DNA from: Paraprevotella sp.
Lineage (GTDB): Bacteria; Bacteroidota; Bacteroidia; Bacteroidales; Bacteroidaceae
Length of the DNA: 64,000 bases
Assembly: GCA_017937925.1 (NCBI GenBank)
Contig: JAGBCQ010000012.1
Coordinates: 62,001 to 126,000, forward strand
Reading direction: 5' to 3'
Shown: positions 19,659 through 27,889 of the stretch, piece after piece
How the letters are laid out: every line of letters starts with the position of its first letter
Position numbering within the stretch: the stretch's first letter is position 1
Program-made: the position numbers and the translations under genes
Notes under the pieces: generated by a model
The model's input: only the letters and a program-made list of their open reading frames with translations
Databases searched by the model: none
What the model was told of the DNA's origin: nothing

Positions 19659-20896
19659 TATCCGATTCCTAATATCGGACGCCCCTGACGCAAACGTCGC
19701 AATCGCAACAATGCTTCATAGTAATAATAATCTGCATAAATGATGGCAGCATCTATCTCACTACCTGCGGGATGATGCCCTGTGCTATGCAATAAAAAAG
19801 AAACACACTGTTCGCCACTCTGATAATTTCTGCTTAATGAATAGAGCATATTCTCAGCGCAGTCGCGATAATACGCGGCTTTAGCGGAATCTACATAACA
19901 GCTTAACTCTAACAAAGCAGACGCTACGACACAAGCAGCAGAAGCATCTTTAGACGTCATGTTATCCGGAGCGTCAAAATCCCATAACGGAACCCAATCA
20001 TTGCTTCGTTCCGGCAAACGCTTCAAATATATGTCCGTCACTTTCTGAGCGAAACTCAAGAATTTCGGGTCACGAGTCTCACGATAAACCATTGTATATC
20101 CGTAAATAGCCCACGATTGTCCCCTCGCCCACATTGTATGGTCAGCATATCCTTGATGCGTCACGCCCTTAATGAGCTTTCCGCTTATCGTATCATAAAC
20201 AGCAACGTGATAACATGAACCATCTTTTCTGAAATGATTGTTCATGGTTGTCGTAGCATGATCAACTGCCACATCATACAAATTTGAAGAGCCACCGTTT
20301 CTTGATGCCCAAAACAACATCTCAAGGTTTATCATATTATCCATAATCGTATTATGGGGCCATCCTTGCTTTTTCACTTCACGGGGCCAACTCAAAATTG
20401 TACCGACTGTGGGATTGTATAACTTTGCCAACTGCTCGGCGGTCCCTACAATCACATCGCGATAAGCCGCATTGGGAACAATTCTCATTCCGTTGCCAAA
20501 ACTGCAATATACCAAAAAACCTAAATCATGGTCATACGGTTCGCGGTCGGCCAAATAAGCTAATGATGCGGTATAGTTATTAGCTTGTCTTCCGACAAAC
20601 GCATCACCGCTGAATTCATAATCATACCATAAAACTCCCGGCCAAAAGCCACCACACCATTCTTCAGGAGTTGACGGACGACAATTCCACTTAGTTTTCC
20701 CATTCTTCAAGTCCTGTGCAAGTATATTTCTCGGCATTTGAGAATAGTCCCATCCACCATTGGTTTTTAATCCGTCCAAAGCACGTTGTACCTGTTGATG
20801 ACAATAATTCAATTCCTTATCTACGTCAATACGTTGCGCCGAGATATAGGATGCGCATACTAACAACGATAAGGCTATAATTACTTTCTTTTTCAT
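19658..20896 (-). CDS. GH88 unsaturated glucuronyl/galacturonyl hydrolase
   Basis: 412 residues with signal peptide MKKKVIIALSLLVCASYISA, an alpha/alpha-barrel enzyme. The two essential aspartates of the family align with D124 (YDHDLGFLVY) and D186 (NTIMDNMINLEMLFWA). Other family blocks are WCGGFWPGVLWY, HQGYADHTMWARGQSWAIYGYTM and SAACVVASALLEL. GH88 hydrates the 4,5-unsaturated uronic acid left by polysaccharide lyases and so releases the sugar beneath. It is the last gene of a GH43-MFS-GH88 operon (26-bp gap). Its presence implies that lyase products are consumed, although no lyase gene is in the window. Confidence 0.93.
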   Translation of the reverse strand: MKKKVIIALSLLVCASYISAQRIDVDKELNYCHQQVQRALDGLKTNGGWDYSQMPRNILAQDLKNGKTKWNCRPSTPEEWCGGFWPGVLWYDYEFSGDAFVGRQANNYTASLAYLADREPYDHDLGFLVYCSFGNGMRIVPNAAYRDVIVGTAEQLAKLYNPTVGTILSWPREVKKQGWPHNTIMDNMINLEMLFWASRNGGSSNLYDVAVDHATTTMNNHFRKDGSCYHVAVYDTISGKLIKGVTHQGYADHTMWARGQSWAIYGYTMVYRETRDPKFLSFAQKVTDIYLKRLPERSNDWVPLWDFDAPDNMTSKDASAACVVASALLELSCYVDSAKAAYYRDCAENMLYSLSRNYQSGEQCVSFLLHSTGHHPAGSEIDAAIIYADYYYYEALLRLRRLRQGRPILGIG

Positions 20897-20922
20897 AAGA
20901 ATATGCTAACTTAATTACTCTA

Positions 20923-22089
20923 TTATTTCTTGCTCTTTACGCCATAAGCACAGAACGTCAAATAAAAAGCACAAATCAATAAGACACAAACACCGGCCGT
21001 TATTCCGGCTGCGTCAGTGGCCGCACCAATCAAAGGAGTGACAGCTCCACCTCCGGCAACAGCCGTAATCATCAAACCGGAAATCAGGTTGGCATTATGT
21101 GGCATACGTTGTACTGCCATTGAATATATAATAGGGAATATACATGAACACAAGAAACCGATAGCTCCGATACAAACCATATCTACGATGGCATTCTCAT
21201 AAAATGCCAAAACCAAAATCGCAACTATACATGTCAAGATGTTGATACGGAAATAGGTCATTTCCGATACTTTTGTCATGATAAATACTCCTAAAAATGC
21301 ACCAACCGTTCTACAAATAAAATATACTTGTGGCGCAATGCCTGCCTCCTGCGTCGTCCAATGGAACCTACCGATCATCACTTTTGAACTAATGAAGTTC
21401 GTTGCCACATCAATGCCTACAACGAAGAATATTCCCAAAAACAGTAGAAAAATGGTCTTGTCCGACAATAATCCCCATACCTTACGGATACTCACATCGG
21501 ACGCTTGACTTTTTTCGCGTGCTACAGGTGTAAACCACAACCAAAGGGCTGATACCAACGTAACAAAACCTAGAACAGGGAAGGCCAAGTACCAATTTCC
21601 CTTATCGCCATCGCCTAATACATTTACCGCAAATAACATGATGAACGGACCTGTAAAAGAGGAAACTGCCTTTATTACTTGTCCGGCTGTCAAACTGCTG
21701 GTCAGTAGGCTTTGGTCCGTAACAATATTATTAAGAAGTGGGTTGAGTGATACTTGCAAAATAGCATTTCCGATTCCCAATAAAGCATAACCGGCCAAGC
21801 ATGCCCACGCTGTTTGAAGCATCGGAATACACATACCTACCAACGTAACCAACATACTGAGCATCACTGTATTCTTGCGTCCCCATACATTCATCTTTAT
21901 TCCTACCGGAATACTGAAGAATAAGAACCAGATGAATACCATTGACGGGACGAAACCAGCCATCGTGTGACTCCAACCGAATGCCTCACGCGCATAATCG
22001 GACGAAATGCCGACTATATCACAAAAGCCCATCACAAAGAACCCGAACAAAACGGGCAAAAGAGCGAATTTAGATGTTTGTTTTTTCAT
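20923..22089 (-). CDS. Sugar MFS permease (FHS/FucP-like)
   Basis: 388 residues with about 12 hydrophobic segments. The N-terminus LPVLFGFFVMGFCDIVGISSDYA and the ALLGIGNAILQVSLNPLLNNIV block resemble the fucose:proton symporter group of the major facilitator superfamily; PVGIKMNVWGRKN is the cytoplasmic loop 2-3 motif. It is inner-membrane located. Between GH43 and GH88 genes in one operon (34- and 26-bp gaps), it likely imports a monosaccharide or disaccharide freed by them. The sugar cannot be read from sequence. Confidence 0.85.
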   Translation of the reverse strand: MKKQTSKFALLPVLFGFFVMGFCDIVGISSDYAREAFGWSHTMAGFVPSMVFIWFLFFSIPVGIKMNVWGRKNTVMLSMLVTLVGMCIPMLQTAWACLAGYALLGIGNAILQVSLNPLLNNIVTDQSLLTSSLTAGQVIKAVSSFTGPFIMLFAVNVLGDGDKGNWYLAFPVLGFVTLVSALWLWFTPVAREKSQASDVSIRKVWGLLSDKTIFLLFLGIFFVVGIDVATNFISSKVMIGRFHWTTQEAGIAPQVYFICRTVGAFLGVFIMTKVSEMTYFRINILTCIVAILVLAFYENAIVDMVCIGAIGFLCSCIFPIIYSMAVQRMPHNANLISGLMITAVAGGGAVTPLIGAATDAAGITAGVCVLLICAFYLTFCAYGVKSKK

Positions 22090-22123
22090 GATACTATAAT
22101 TAAAAATGTTTTTAGTCCTATTT

Positions 22124-23809
22124 TTATGGTTCTACTCTAAACCAATCCAAATCGAGCCATCCTCTATTCACAGGGCGTTCGGCATAGGGCTCGATACATA
22201 CGTACCCTATTTTTGCACCTATCCACTTACCCTGTCGAGCAACGAAAGGCTGTCCGCATTTAATAAACTTTCTGCCATTAAGACTATATGCAAATTGGCA
22301 TAGCCCATTTTCAGCCACTGTCGCACGCAAATATATTGTTCTGCTCACTGTTGGCGAATAGATAATGGTCTGACGTTCGGAAGGCTCAAAACTTTTTATG
22401 TCAATCACAGTTTCTGCATTTCCTTGTTCGGCGTCCTTGCAAGTACGCTGACGTAATATAAATTGGTCGCCTTTACGACAAACAGTCAAGGCCGAATAAT
22501 CCCATCCCATCAATATCAGTCCACCTTCCTGTCCATCTTCCTTACTGACCATTTTAACCTTTGTGGTTGCTGTAAAGGTTGGAGCAGGGAATTTTTGTAA
22601 CAATAGGTTTGAGGTCTCCCATAAGTTGACATATTGGTTTGACACCGGCCATGTATATAAACGCATATAACCATAAGGAGTCGTAAAACCGTATAAGTCT
22701 TGATAGTTTGAATGCCATTGCCATTGTTTGCCAAGTTCGGGCACGTTAAACTCGTCGTTCTCAACAGGATTCTGAACGGTTTGTTCATGTACATTCGGTT
22801 TACGATATTCCAACACAGGATTACCACAACCGTCATTGTCAGCATCTTCACCTATCACAGGCCATCCTTCGCGCCATTTCATAGGTTCCAACCACACCAC
22901 TCTGCCGTAACATCCTTTATCCTGAAAATGCAAGAACCAATCTTCTCCCGATGCTGTACGCACCCATCCGCCTTGATGAGGTCCATTGACAGGGGTTGTG
23001 CCTTGATCCATTACGCGACGGGCTTCATAGGGACCATATACCGATTTGCTACGCGCCACCATCTGCCATCCTTTTTCCACTCCACCAGCGGGAAAGAACA
23101 GATAATAGTAACCATTATATTTATAAAACTTTGGTCCTTCGGCTGTATGATTCACATCGTCATTGCCATCAAATACAATGCGTGGCGAACCTACTACCTT
23201 CGTTCCTTCAGCATTCATTTCCGCCACACAAACAACAGAGTTGATTTGCGCACGACTCGCTGCCCACGCATAAGCCAAATAGCACTTTCCATCCTCATCC
23301 CACAAAGGACATGGGTCGATAATACCTTTAGCTTCTTTTACCAAAATGGGTTCCGACCATTTGCCTGACGGATTGGTTGTCTTTACCATAAAGACACCAT
23401 AATCCGGATCGCCCCAATAAATATAAAATTCTCCTTTATGATAACGAATGCTCGGAGCCCATACGCCCTTTCCATGACGCACCACATTGTAATAGTTTTC
23501 CGGTACTAATTTATCTAAAGCATGACCTATGATACGCCAATTTACCAAATCCTTGGAATGAAGAATTGGCAATCCCGGCACACAAGAAAAACTTGACGCC
23601 GTTAAATAAAAGTCATTACCTACAGCACAAACATCCGGATCGGAATAGTCGGCATGTATTACCGGATTTTTATAAGTTCCATTACCCAAATCAGGCGACC
23701 ATACCTGTGACACGTAATCTTGACTAAACACAGCTAAGGGGATGAATACCATTGTAAGAACAACGTAACGGAGCAATTCGCACGACTTAATATATAACTT
23801 ATACTTCAT
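22124..23809 (-). CDS. GH43 glycoside hydrolase with C-terminal beta-sandwich
   Basis: 561 residues from the ATG at 23809, which gives a membrane-spanning signal (ELLRYVVLTMVFIPLAVFSQ); the longer frame from 23887 adds an unrelated stretch. The five-bladed propeller carries the three GH43 acids: base D57 in HADYSDPDV, D165 in GIIDPCPLW and acid E224 in HTAEGPKFY. From about residue 340 a concanavalin-like module follows (EFNVPELGKQWQWHSN), as in GH43_12-type enzymes. Activity is probably alpha-arabinofuranosidase or beta-xylosidase. First gene of the operon with the MFS and GH88 genes. No consensus promoter is visible upstream, which may mean HTCS-dependent activation. Confidence 0.9.
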   Translation of the reverse strand: MKYKLYIKSCELLRYVVLTMVFIPLAVFSQDYVSQVWSPDLGNGTYKNPVIHADYSDPDVCAVGNDFYLTASSFSCVPGLPILHSKDLVNWRIIGHALDKLVPENYYNVVRHGKGVWAPSIRYHKGEFYIYWGDPDYGVFMVKTTNPSGKWSEPILVKEAKGIIDPCPLWDEDGKCYLAYAWAASRAQINSVVCVAEMNAEGTKVVGSPRIVFDGNDDVNHTAEGPKFYKYNGYYYLFFPAGGVEKGWQMVARSKSVYGPYEARRVMDQGTTPVNGPHQGGWVRTASGEDWFLHFQDKGCYGRVVWLEPMKWREGWPVIGEDADNDGCGNPVLEYRKPNVHEQTVQNPVENDEFNVPELGKQWQWHSNYQDLYGFTTPYGYMRLYTWPVSNQYVNLWETSNLLLQKFPAPTFTATTKVKMVSKEDGQEGGLILMGWDYSALTVCRKGDQFILRQRTCKDAEQGNAETVIDIKSFEPSERQTIIYSPTVSRTIYLRATVAENGLCQFAYSLNGRKFIKCGQPFVARQGKWIGAKIGYVCIEPYAERPVNRGWLDLDWFRVEP

Positions 23810-23885
23810 AAACTTAACACTATACTTTAGTTCTATACTTATTATATATACGTATGAGAGACACAATTTCGCAAGGTCAAGATAC

Positions 23886-23925
23886 AAAAAACTTGCGATA
23901 GCATACTATCTTTCGCAAGTTTTTT
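23886..23925 (-). terminator. Terminator after the large GH51 gene
   Basis: A perfect 13-bp inverted repeat, AAAAAACTTGCGA (23886-23898) and TCGCAAGTTTTTT (23913-23925). Being symmetric with A/T ends it could stop transcription both ways; on the minus strand it follows the GH51 gene and separates it from the GH43 operon. Confidence 0.7.
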
Positions 23926-24023
23926 ATAAATCAAAGTTCTTTCTGAATAAAATCTTTCAATAAGGAACAAAAAAAGCAATGTTTCGTTGCTGAAAAAGTG
24001 CCCTCCTTTCGTTACTAAAATGC

Positions 24024-24077
24024 CGGACGTCCGAAAAATTAATGACGGACGTCTGTCGTCGTAACGCCGGACGTCCG
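24024..24077. repeat. 22-bp-periodic palindrome array (CGGACGTCYG), copy 1
   Basis: CGGACGTCCG at 24024, CGGACGTCTG at 24046 and CGGACGTCCG at 24068: three palindromic cores at exactly 22-bp steps. It lies 48 bp downstream of the GH51 stop. A matching array is at 55892-55945. The rest of the 23810-24124 gap holds the terminator at 23886 and nothing else recognised. Confidence 0.85.
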
Positions 24078-24124
24078 TCATTTTTGTGATGTCAGGACCT
24101 CTTTATAATGTCCTTATTTTATTC

Positions 24125-26710
24125 TTATAACTCAATGAGACTGAACGAGTAAGCCGGAAGTTCATACTCAAAGTTTGGAGTCACCTTGATTTCGCTTTCT
24201 TGAGGGCGTGCATTCAAGTCATCATACTTTCCGGTCAACAAGTGCAAACGTGCATTGACAACATCTGTCGTCGCAAAACATTCAGTCATTTTCGTCAAAT
24301 CCAACTTTCCTTTAACCGGATGATTCAACAAGTTTACCATCTTAATATATATCTTACCCGTCTTGCTGTCACGCACTGTACTGACAGCCAAACGCTCACG
24401 CACACCCTTACGGCCTTCATTGACGGTCAATGTACTTTCAATATATTCATCGCCACAATAGTTCCCGCATAGTTTTTGAACATAATATCCGACTGTCGGT
24501 TTTACTTCAGTATTATTAAAGTAAATCATGTCAGGGCTCCATTGCGTGTGATGTTCTTTTGCCAAAAGCGGTGCATATGAACTCATTTCTACAATGTCAC
24601 CATTACGCTCCATTCCACAAATGTGCATTGCTTCACACAATGCTGTTTCTATGTTATTGGGACGTCCGGGAGCATGAGCCGCATATTCGCCCAAATAAAC
24701 CTTTGAACCGTTGCGGTCATATTGGTCGTAATAATTTTGGTGATAAATGAACCAACCGGGCGTTTGATAATAATGCTCATCTATCATGTCAATCTTATAA
24801 TCCTTAGCCAATCTCCAACCGGTTTCATAATCGCTACCATCACACCACGGACCGGACGTTCCGCAAACTATGATTTCAGGATATTTCTCTTTCACGGCCT
24901 TAATGAGCATGATATATCGCTCCTCAAAAGTTTTGGAAATCAAATCCTCATTACCGATTCCGATATACTTCAAGTTGAATGGTTTAGGATGACCCTGTTC
25001 TGCGCGTTTCTTACCCCAAATAGTGGTTTTAGCATCGCCATTCGCCCACTCTATCAAGTCGAGCACATCTTGCACGTACTCTTGCATCTTGTCCATCGGA
25101 ATACCTCCCTGCTGACCATGTCCACAGTCACTTGAGTTTTGGCAACTCACTCCGGCAGCTAATACCGGTAATGGTTCGCATCCCATATCCTCACAGAATT
25201 GGAAATATTCATAATAACCCAATCCCTTAGTTTGGTGGTATCCCCATAAGTTACGCTGTGGTTTACGTGCCTCAAGCGGACCGATGGTTTCTTTCCAATT
25301 ATATATATTATGCAAACCGTCTCCATGCGCTACACATCCACCCGGGAAACGCATAAACTTCGGCTTTAAGTCTGCCAATGCTTGTGCCAAATCTTTACGT
25401 AATCCGTTTTTGCGTCCCTTGAATGTATCTTGCGGGAACAAAGAAATCATGTCAAGAGCCACAACGCCAACGCCTTGAGGTTCTATTTTGATTGAAGCAT
25501 GGTTAGCATCTACTGTTGGTTTCAGTACTGCTGTTACTTTCTTCCATTTCGCCTTAGGCGCACCCACAGTCGTCTTTGCTATAGTTTTACCATCTTGAAC
25601 CAAACTGATGACTAACTTTCCGCTTTTTCCTGACAACAACTTCGTAAAGAGAGATACATCATATTTTTCTCCTGCACGCACAGCGATGCCATCGAAACCG
25701 CTATTTAACAATGCCACATCGCCGGCTTTCTTAACCTCAACCACTGCATAATGAGGATTGTTCTCATGGATAGGATTCTCTGTTTGAATTTTCCAGTTTC
25801 CGCCATCTCCCTCTAAAGTCCAAGCGTAATCGGCTTTCCATGCACGGTTGTGACCTCTGACATCGGCTTGCGAATATTCAAAATCGCGATTCTGAACCAA
25901 TTCTGCATACAAACCACCGTCTGCTGCATAATTGATATCCTCAAAGAAAATTCCTATTAGCTTGTCGCTGATTTTCTTCTTATTGGTAGGATTTATCACG
26001 ATGTTAGCTTCCAAAGGTCTTAAACCTCTGAAACGACCCTCATTATCACGCGCCAGTTCTCCATTTAGAGCAGCCCAATAAGCCAAACTTGCCACATAGT
26101 TCTCAATACGCTCTACTTCTACGTAAGACACTTTTGTTATATTCAATCCGTCAACTGAACGTTCTGCTATCAACGAATAACTAGACTCTGAAACCTTTTT
26201 AGGCGTAGAAAAATTATAAAAATCCTTTGATGTGGTGGAGAAGTAATCGCCATCCTTTGTTTTAAACACAACGGTATAAGTTGCCGTCTTATCATCATAA
26301 GACAACAAAGGAGCTATACAACTATTCACACCCTCCATATACGGATAATCCTGCGGACGCCATTTAATCAAATCGGTTGAGTACGCCACCGCAAACTGAT
26401 TGGCATAATCGTTCACTTGAAAAACGCAACGCCAAGTGCCATCCGGGACACGGATAAGATGCGGATTATACATTTTTTTCTCACCACCCCACGTACCGAA
26501 ATCACTCTTGATGAAAGGATGAAGCGGACCTATCTCTTTCCATGCTTGTTTGTCCGCACTCCAAGCAAGATTTAAGCCCGAACCTACGTGTACATTATAT
26601 GCTTTCAAATACACAGAATCGGGGACTGCCGCAATCGATGCAACTGTGGCATTCAGACCTAACACTAAAAAGAATGATTTAAGTGCCGTCCTAAAAAAAT
26701 GTTTCTTCAT
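24125..26710 (-). CDS. Large multimodular GH51 alpha-L-arabinofuranosidase
   Basis: 861 residues with an N-terminal signal (about 1-28). Residues 40-190 look like part of a GH43/GH32-type propeller (WSADKQAWKEIGP, KMYNPHLIRVPDGTWRCVF, YSTDLIKWRP). Residues 235-430 start the GH51 fold and include a CBM4/9-like jelly roll (NSGFDGIAVRAGEKYDVSLF). The catalytic barrel follows with RFPGGC (454-459), acid/base E588 in GIGNEDL and nucleophile E675 in VYLGEYAAH. The C-terminus is the GH51 beta-sandwich. It acts on arabinofuranosyl side chains outside the cytoplasm. It follows the BACON lipoprotein gene by 26 bp. The propeller fragment is too short for a full GH43 domain and may be for binding. Confidence 0.88.
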   Translation of the reverse strand: MKKHFFRTALKSFFLVLGLNATVASIAAVPDSVYLKAYNVHVGSGLNLAWSADKQAWKEIGPLHPFIKSDFGTWGGEKKMYNPHLIRVPDGTWRCVFQVNDYANQFAVAYSTDLIKWRPQDYPYMEGVNSCIAPLLSYDDKTATYTVVFKTKDGDYFSTTSKDFYNFSTPKKVSESSYSLIAERSVDGLNITKVSYVEVERIENYVASLAYWAALNGELARDNEGRFRGLRPLEANIVINPTNKKKISDKLIGIFFEDINYAADGGLYAELVQNRDFEYSQADVRGHNRAWKADYAWTLEGDGGNWKIQTENPIHENNPHYAVVEVKKAGDVALLNSGFDGIAVRAGEKYDVSLFTKLLSGKSGKLVISLVQDGKTIAKTTVGAPKAKWKKVTAVLKPTVDANHASIKIEPQGVGVVALDMISLFPQDTFKGRKNGLRKDLAQALADLKPKFMRFPGGCVAHGDGLHNIYNWKETIGPLEARKPQRNLWGYHQTKGLGYYEYFQFCEDMGCEPLPVLAAGVSCQNSSDCGHGQQGGIPMDKMQEYVQDVLDLIEWANGDAKTTIWGKKRAEQGHPKPFNLKYIGIGNEDLISKTFEERYIMLIKAVKEKYPEIIVCGTSGPWCDGSDYETGWRLAKDYKIDMIDEHYYQTPGWFIYHQNYYDQYDRNGSKVYLGEYAAHAPGRPNNIETALCEAMHICGMERNGDIVEMSSYAPLLAKEHHTQWSPDMIYFNNTEVKPTVGYYVQKLCGNYCGDEYIESTLTVNEGRKGVRERLAVSTVRDSKTGKIYIKMVNLLNHPVKGKLDLTKMTECFATTDVVNARLHLLTGKYDDLNARPQESEIKVTPNFEYELPAYSFSLIEL

Positions 26711-26736
26711 GTCTGTTTTATTGTTTGGGTTAATAA

Positions 26737-27426
26737 TTAATTGTTTCCTGTCGTTTTGTTCAATCCGGTTTGTCTGATTTTAATCTTATTGACAACATCT
26801 GCGCTTCTCAACTCCAAAAGAGCTTCACGCGGTTCGGTCGTTTCATTGGGTTGTAAGTCATATTTCACAACATAAGTTCCTGAACGTCCGGACATCTTCG
26901 CGTCCGCATCCAAAATTATCCATGATGGTTGCCCATCTTTAAAAGTCAAAGCCCAATCATTGCTATACGTACGGAATACCAAACTATCACGTTCTTGACG
27001 GGCAGAATCTTGCAATAAGAACTGATAATTTGTTCTACGTGGTCTTTGGATGTTCATGTAGTGCAATTGTGAATAGGCAGACGCCAACGATCTACCATCA
27101 GCATTGAAAAAAATAAAGTCCGTACGCACCGTATCCGATTTGTTCGTGTCGAACTTGACTTGTACTTTATAAACCATATAATATCCCTCCGGCACGACGC
27201 CTGACATAGAATCGGGATTCACGCTCATCCATTCGGCAGGTACAGATAACGACCAATCGTAGGTAGTAGCGAAACGTAAGGTGTCTATGGTTTGGTCGGC
27301 ATAGAGTACTGCCCCATAAGCATTGGGATAAAGAATCTGTGCAAAATCATAAGAACTTCCTTTCTTATCGCATGAAGCAAAGAAGAGAGTTAACACCAAA
27401 ATATAAAATCCAAATAGCTTTTTCAT
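26737..27426 (-). CDS. Lipoprotein with two BACON-like domains
   Basis: 229 residues. The lipobox FASC places the acylated Cys at 19. Two similar segments follow: about 45-130 (DTLRFATTYDWSLSVPAEWM) and about 140-225 (SLVFRTYSNDWALTFKDGQP, ending KIKIRQTGLNK). Both have the W-x-[LV]-S, SWI and terminal I-x-Q-T pattern of BACON domains, which in Bacteroidetes occur in surface glycan-binding proteins and are thought to bind mucin or carbohydrate. It is co-directional with the large GH51 gene and probably co-transcribed, so it may be a surface glycan-binding lipoprotein. The domain call is by pattern, not by profile search. Confidence 0.65.
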   Translation of the reverse strand: MKKLFGFYILVLTLFFASCDKKGSSYDFAQILYPNAYGAVLYADQTIDTLRFATTYDWSLSVPAEWMSVNPDSMSGVVPEGYYMVYKVQVKFDTNKSDTVRTDFIFFNADGRSLASAYSQLHYMNIQRPRRTNYQFLLQDSARQERDSLVFRTYSNDWALTFKDGQPSWIILDADAKMSGRSGTYVVKYDLQPNETTEPREALLELRSADVVNKIKIRQTGLNKTTGNN

Positions 27427-27451
27427 AACATATTTTCATTAAAACATTAAG

Positions 27452-27459
27452 CAAAGGTA
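27452..27459 (-). promoter_or_regulatory. -7 box of the BACON lipoprotein-GH51 operon
   Basis: CAAAGGTA (TACCTTTG on the minus strand), 25 bp upstream of the start at 27426. It lies next to the divergent promoter at 27469-27499. Confidence 0.55.
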
Positions 27460-27468
27460 TATAAATAA

Positions 27469-27499
27469 TTGAAAGAATCCACATTTATACTTATCTTTG
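27469..27499 (+). promoter_or_regulatory. Promoter of the 114-residue protein gene; leaderless geometry
   Basis: TTG at 27469-27471, 20-bp spacer, TATCTTTG at 27492-27499. The ATG is at 27504, only 4 bp after the -7 box, so the expected start of transcription is at or beside the start codon. Confidence 0.7.
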
Positions 27500-27503
27500 C
27501 GTC

Positions 27504-27848
27504 ATGAAAAGCCCGTTTTATAACGATATTTATGAAATTTTACGGACTAAGGGCAAGGAAGGTCTGCCGGTCGGCTTAATCGCGAAGTTAGTATATAATC
27601 GTCGTGCAAGTTTTTTTAACTCCGAAAGTTTTGATTGGACCTATCAATATGTCCGCTTTTTCTTATGGGCTCAGTCGCAGAAAAACACTTCACCTTTTAC
27701 CAAAGGAAATAAATGGGGAAGCTACGCATTGAAAGCCGACGAACTCAAACAATTGGAGCTTCAATTCAAAGAAAAAGAGGAGTTGCCATCAGAAAAAACA
27801 GAGGAACTTAAAGAAGATTTATCGGACTACCCAACGCTGTTTGATTAA
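27504..27848 (+). CDS. Conserved hypothetical protein, possible winged-helix fold
   Basis: 114 residues, cytosolic. The N-terminal 75 residues (FYNDIYEILRTKGKEGLPVGLIAKLVYNRRA, then YVRFFLWAQSQKNTSPF and GSYALK) have the helix pattern of a small winged-helix or HARE-HTH-like domain. The tail is rich in Glu and Lys and ends DYPTLFD. I do not recognise a function. It stands alone between a divergent promoter and the convergent lptD-like gene. Its predicted mRNA would be leaderless. Confidence 0.65.
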   Translation: MKSPFYNDIYEILRTKGKEGLPVGLIAKLVYNRRASFFNSESFDWTYQYVRFFLWAQSQKNTSPFTKGNKWGSYALKADELKQLELQFKEKEELPSEKTEELKEDLSDYPTLFD

Positions 27849-27852
27849 GAAC

Positions 27853-27886
27853 AAGTATAATTATGTACGCGACATATAATTATACT
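27853..27886. terminator. Possible bidirectional terminator between convergent genes
   Basis: AAGTATAATTATGT (27853-27866) faces ACATATAATTATACT (27872-27886): an AT-rich imperfect inverted repeat filling the 41-bp gap between two convergent genes. There is no strong T-run. Confidence 0.4.
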
Positions 27887-27889
27887 ATA

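Noticed and set aside
24655..26895. Further ACGTCCGG-type motifs inside the GH51 and BACON genes (near 24660 and 26885)
   Set aside because: Single occurrences in coding sequence without 22-bp partners; not members of the arrays.
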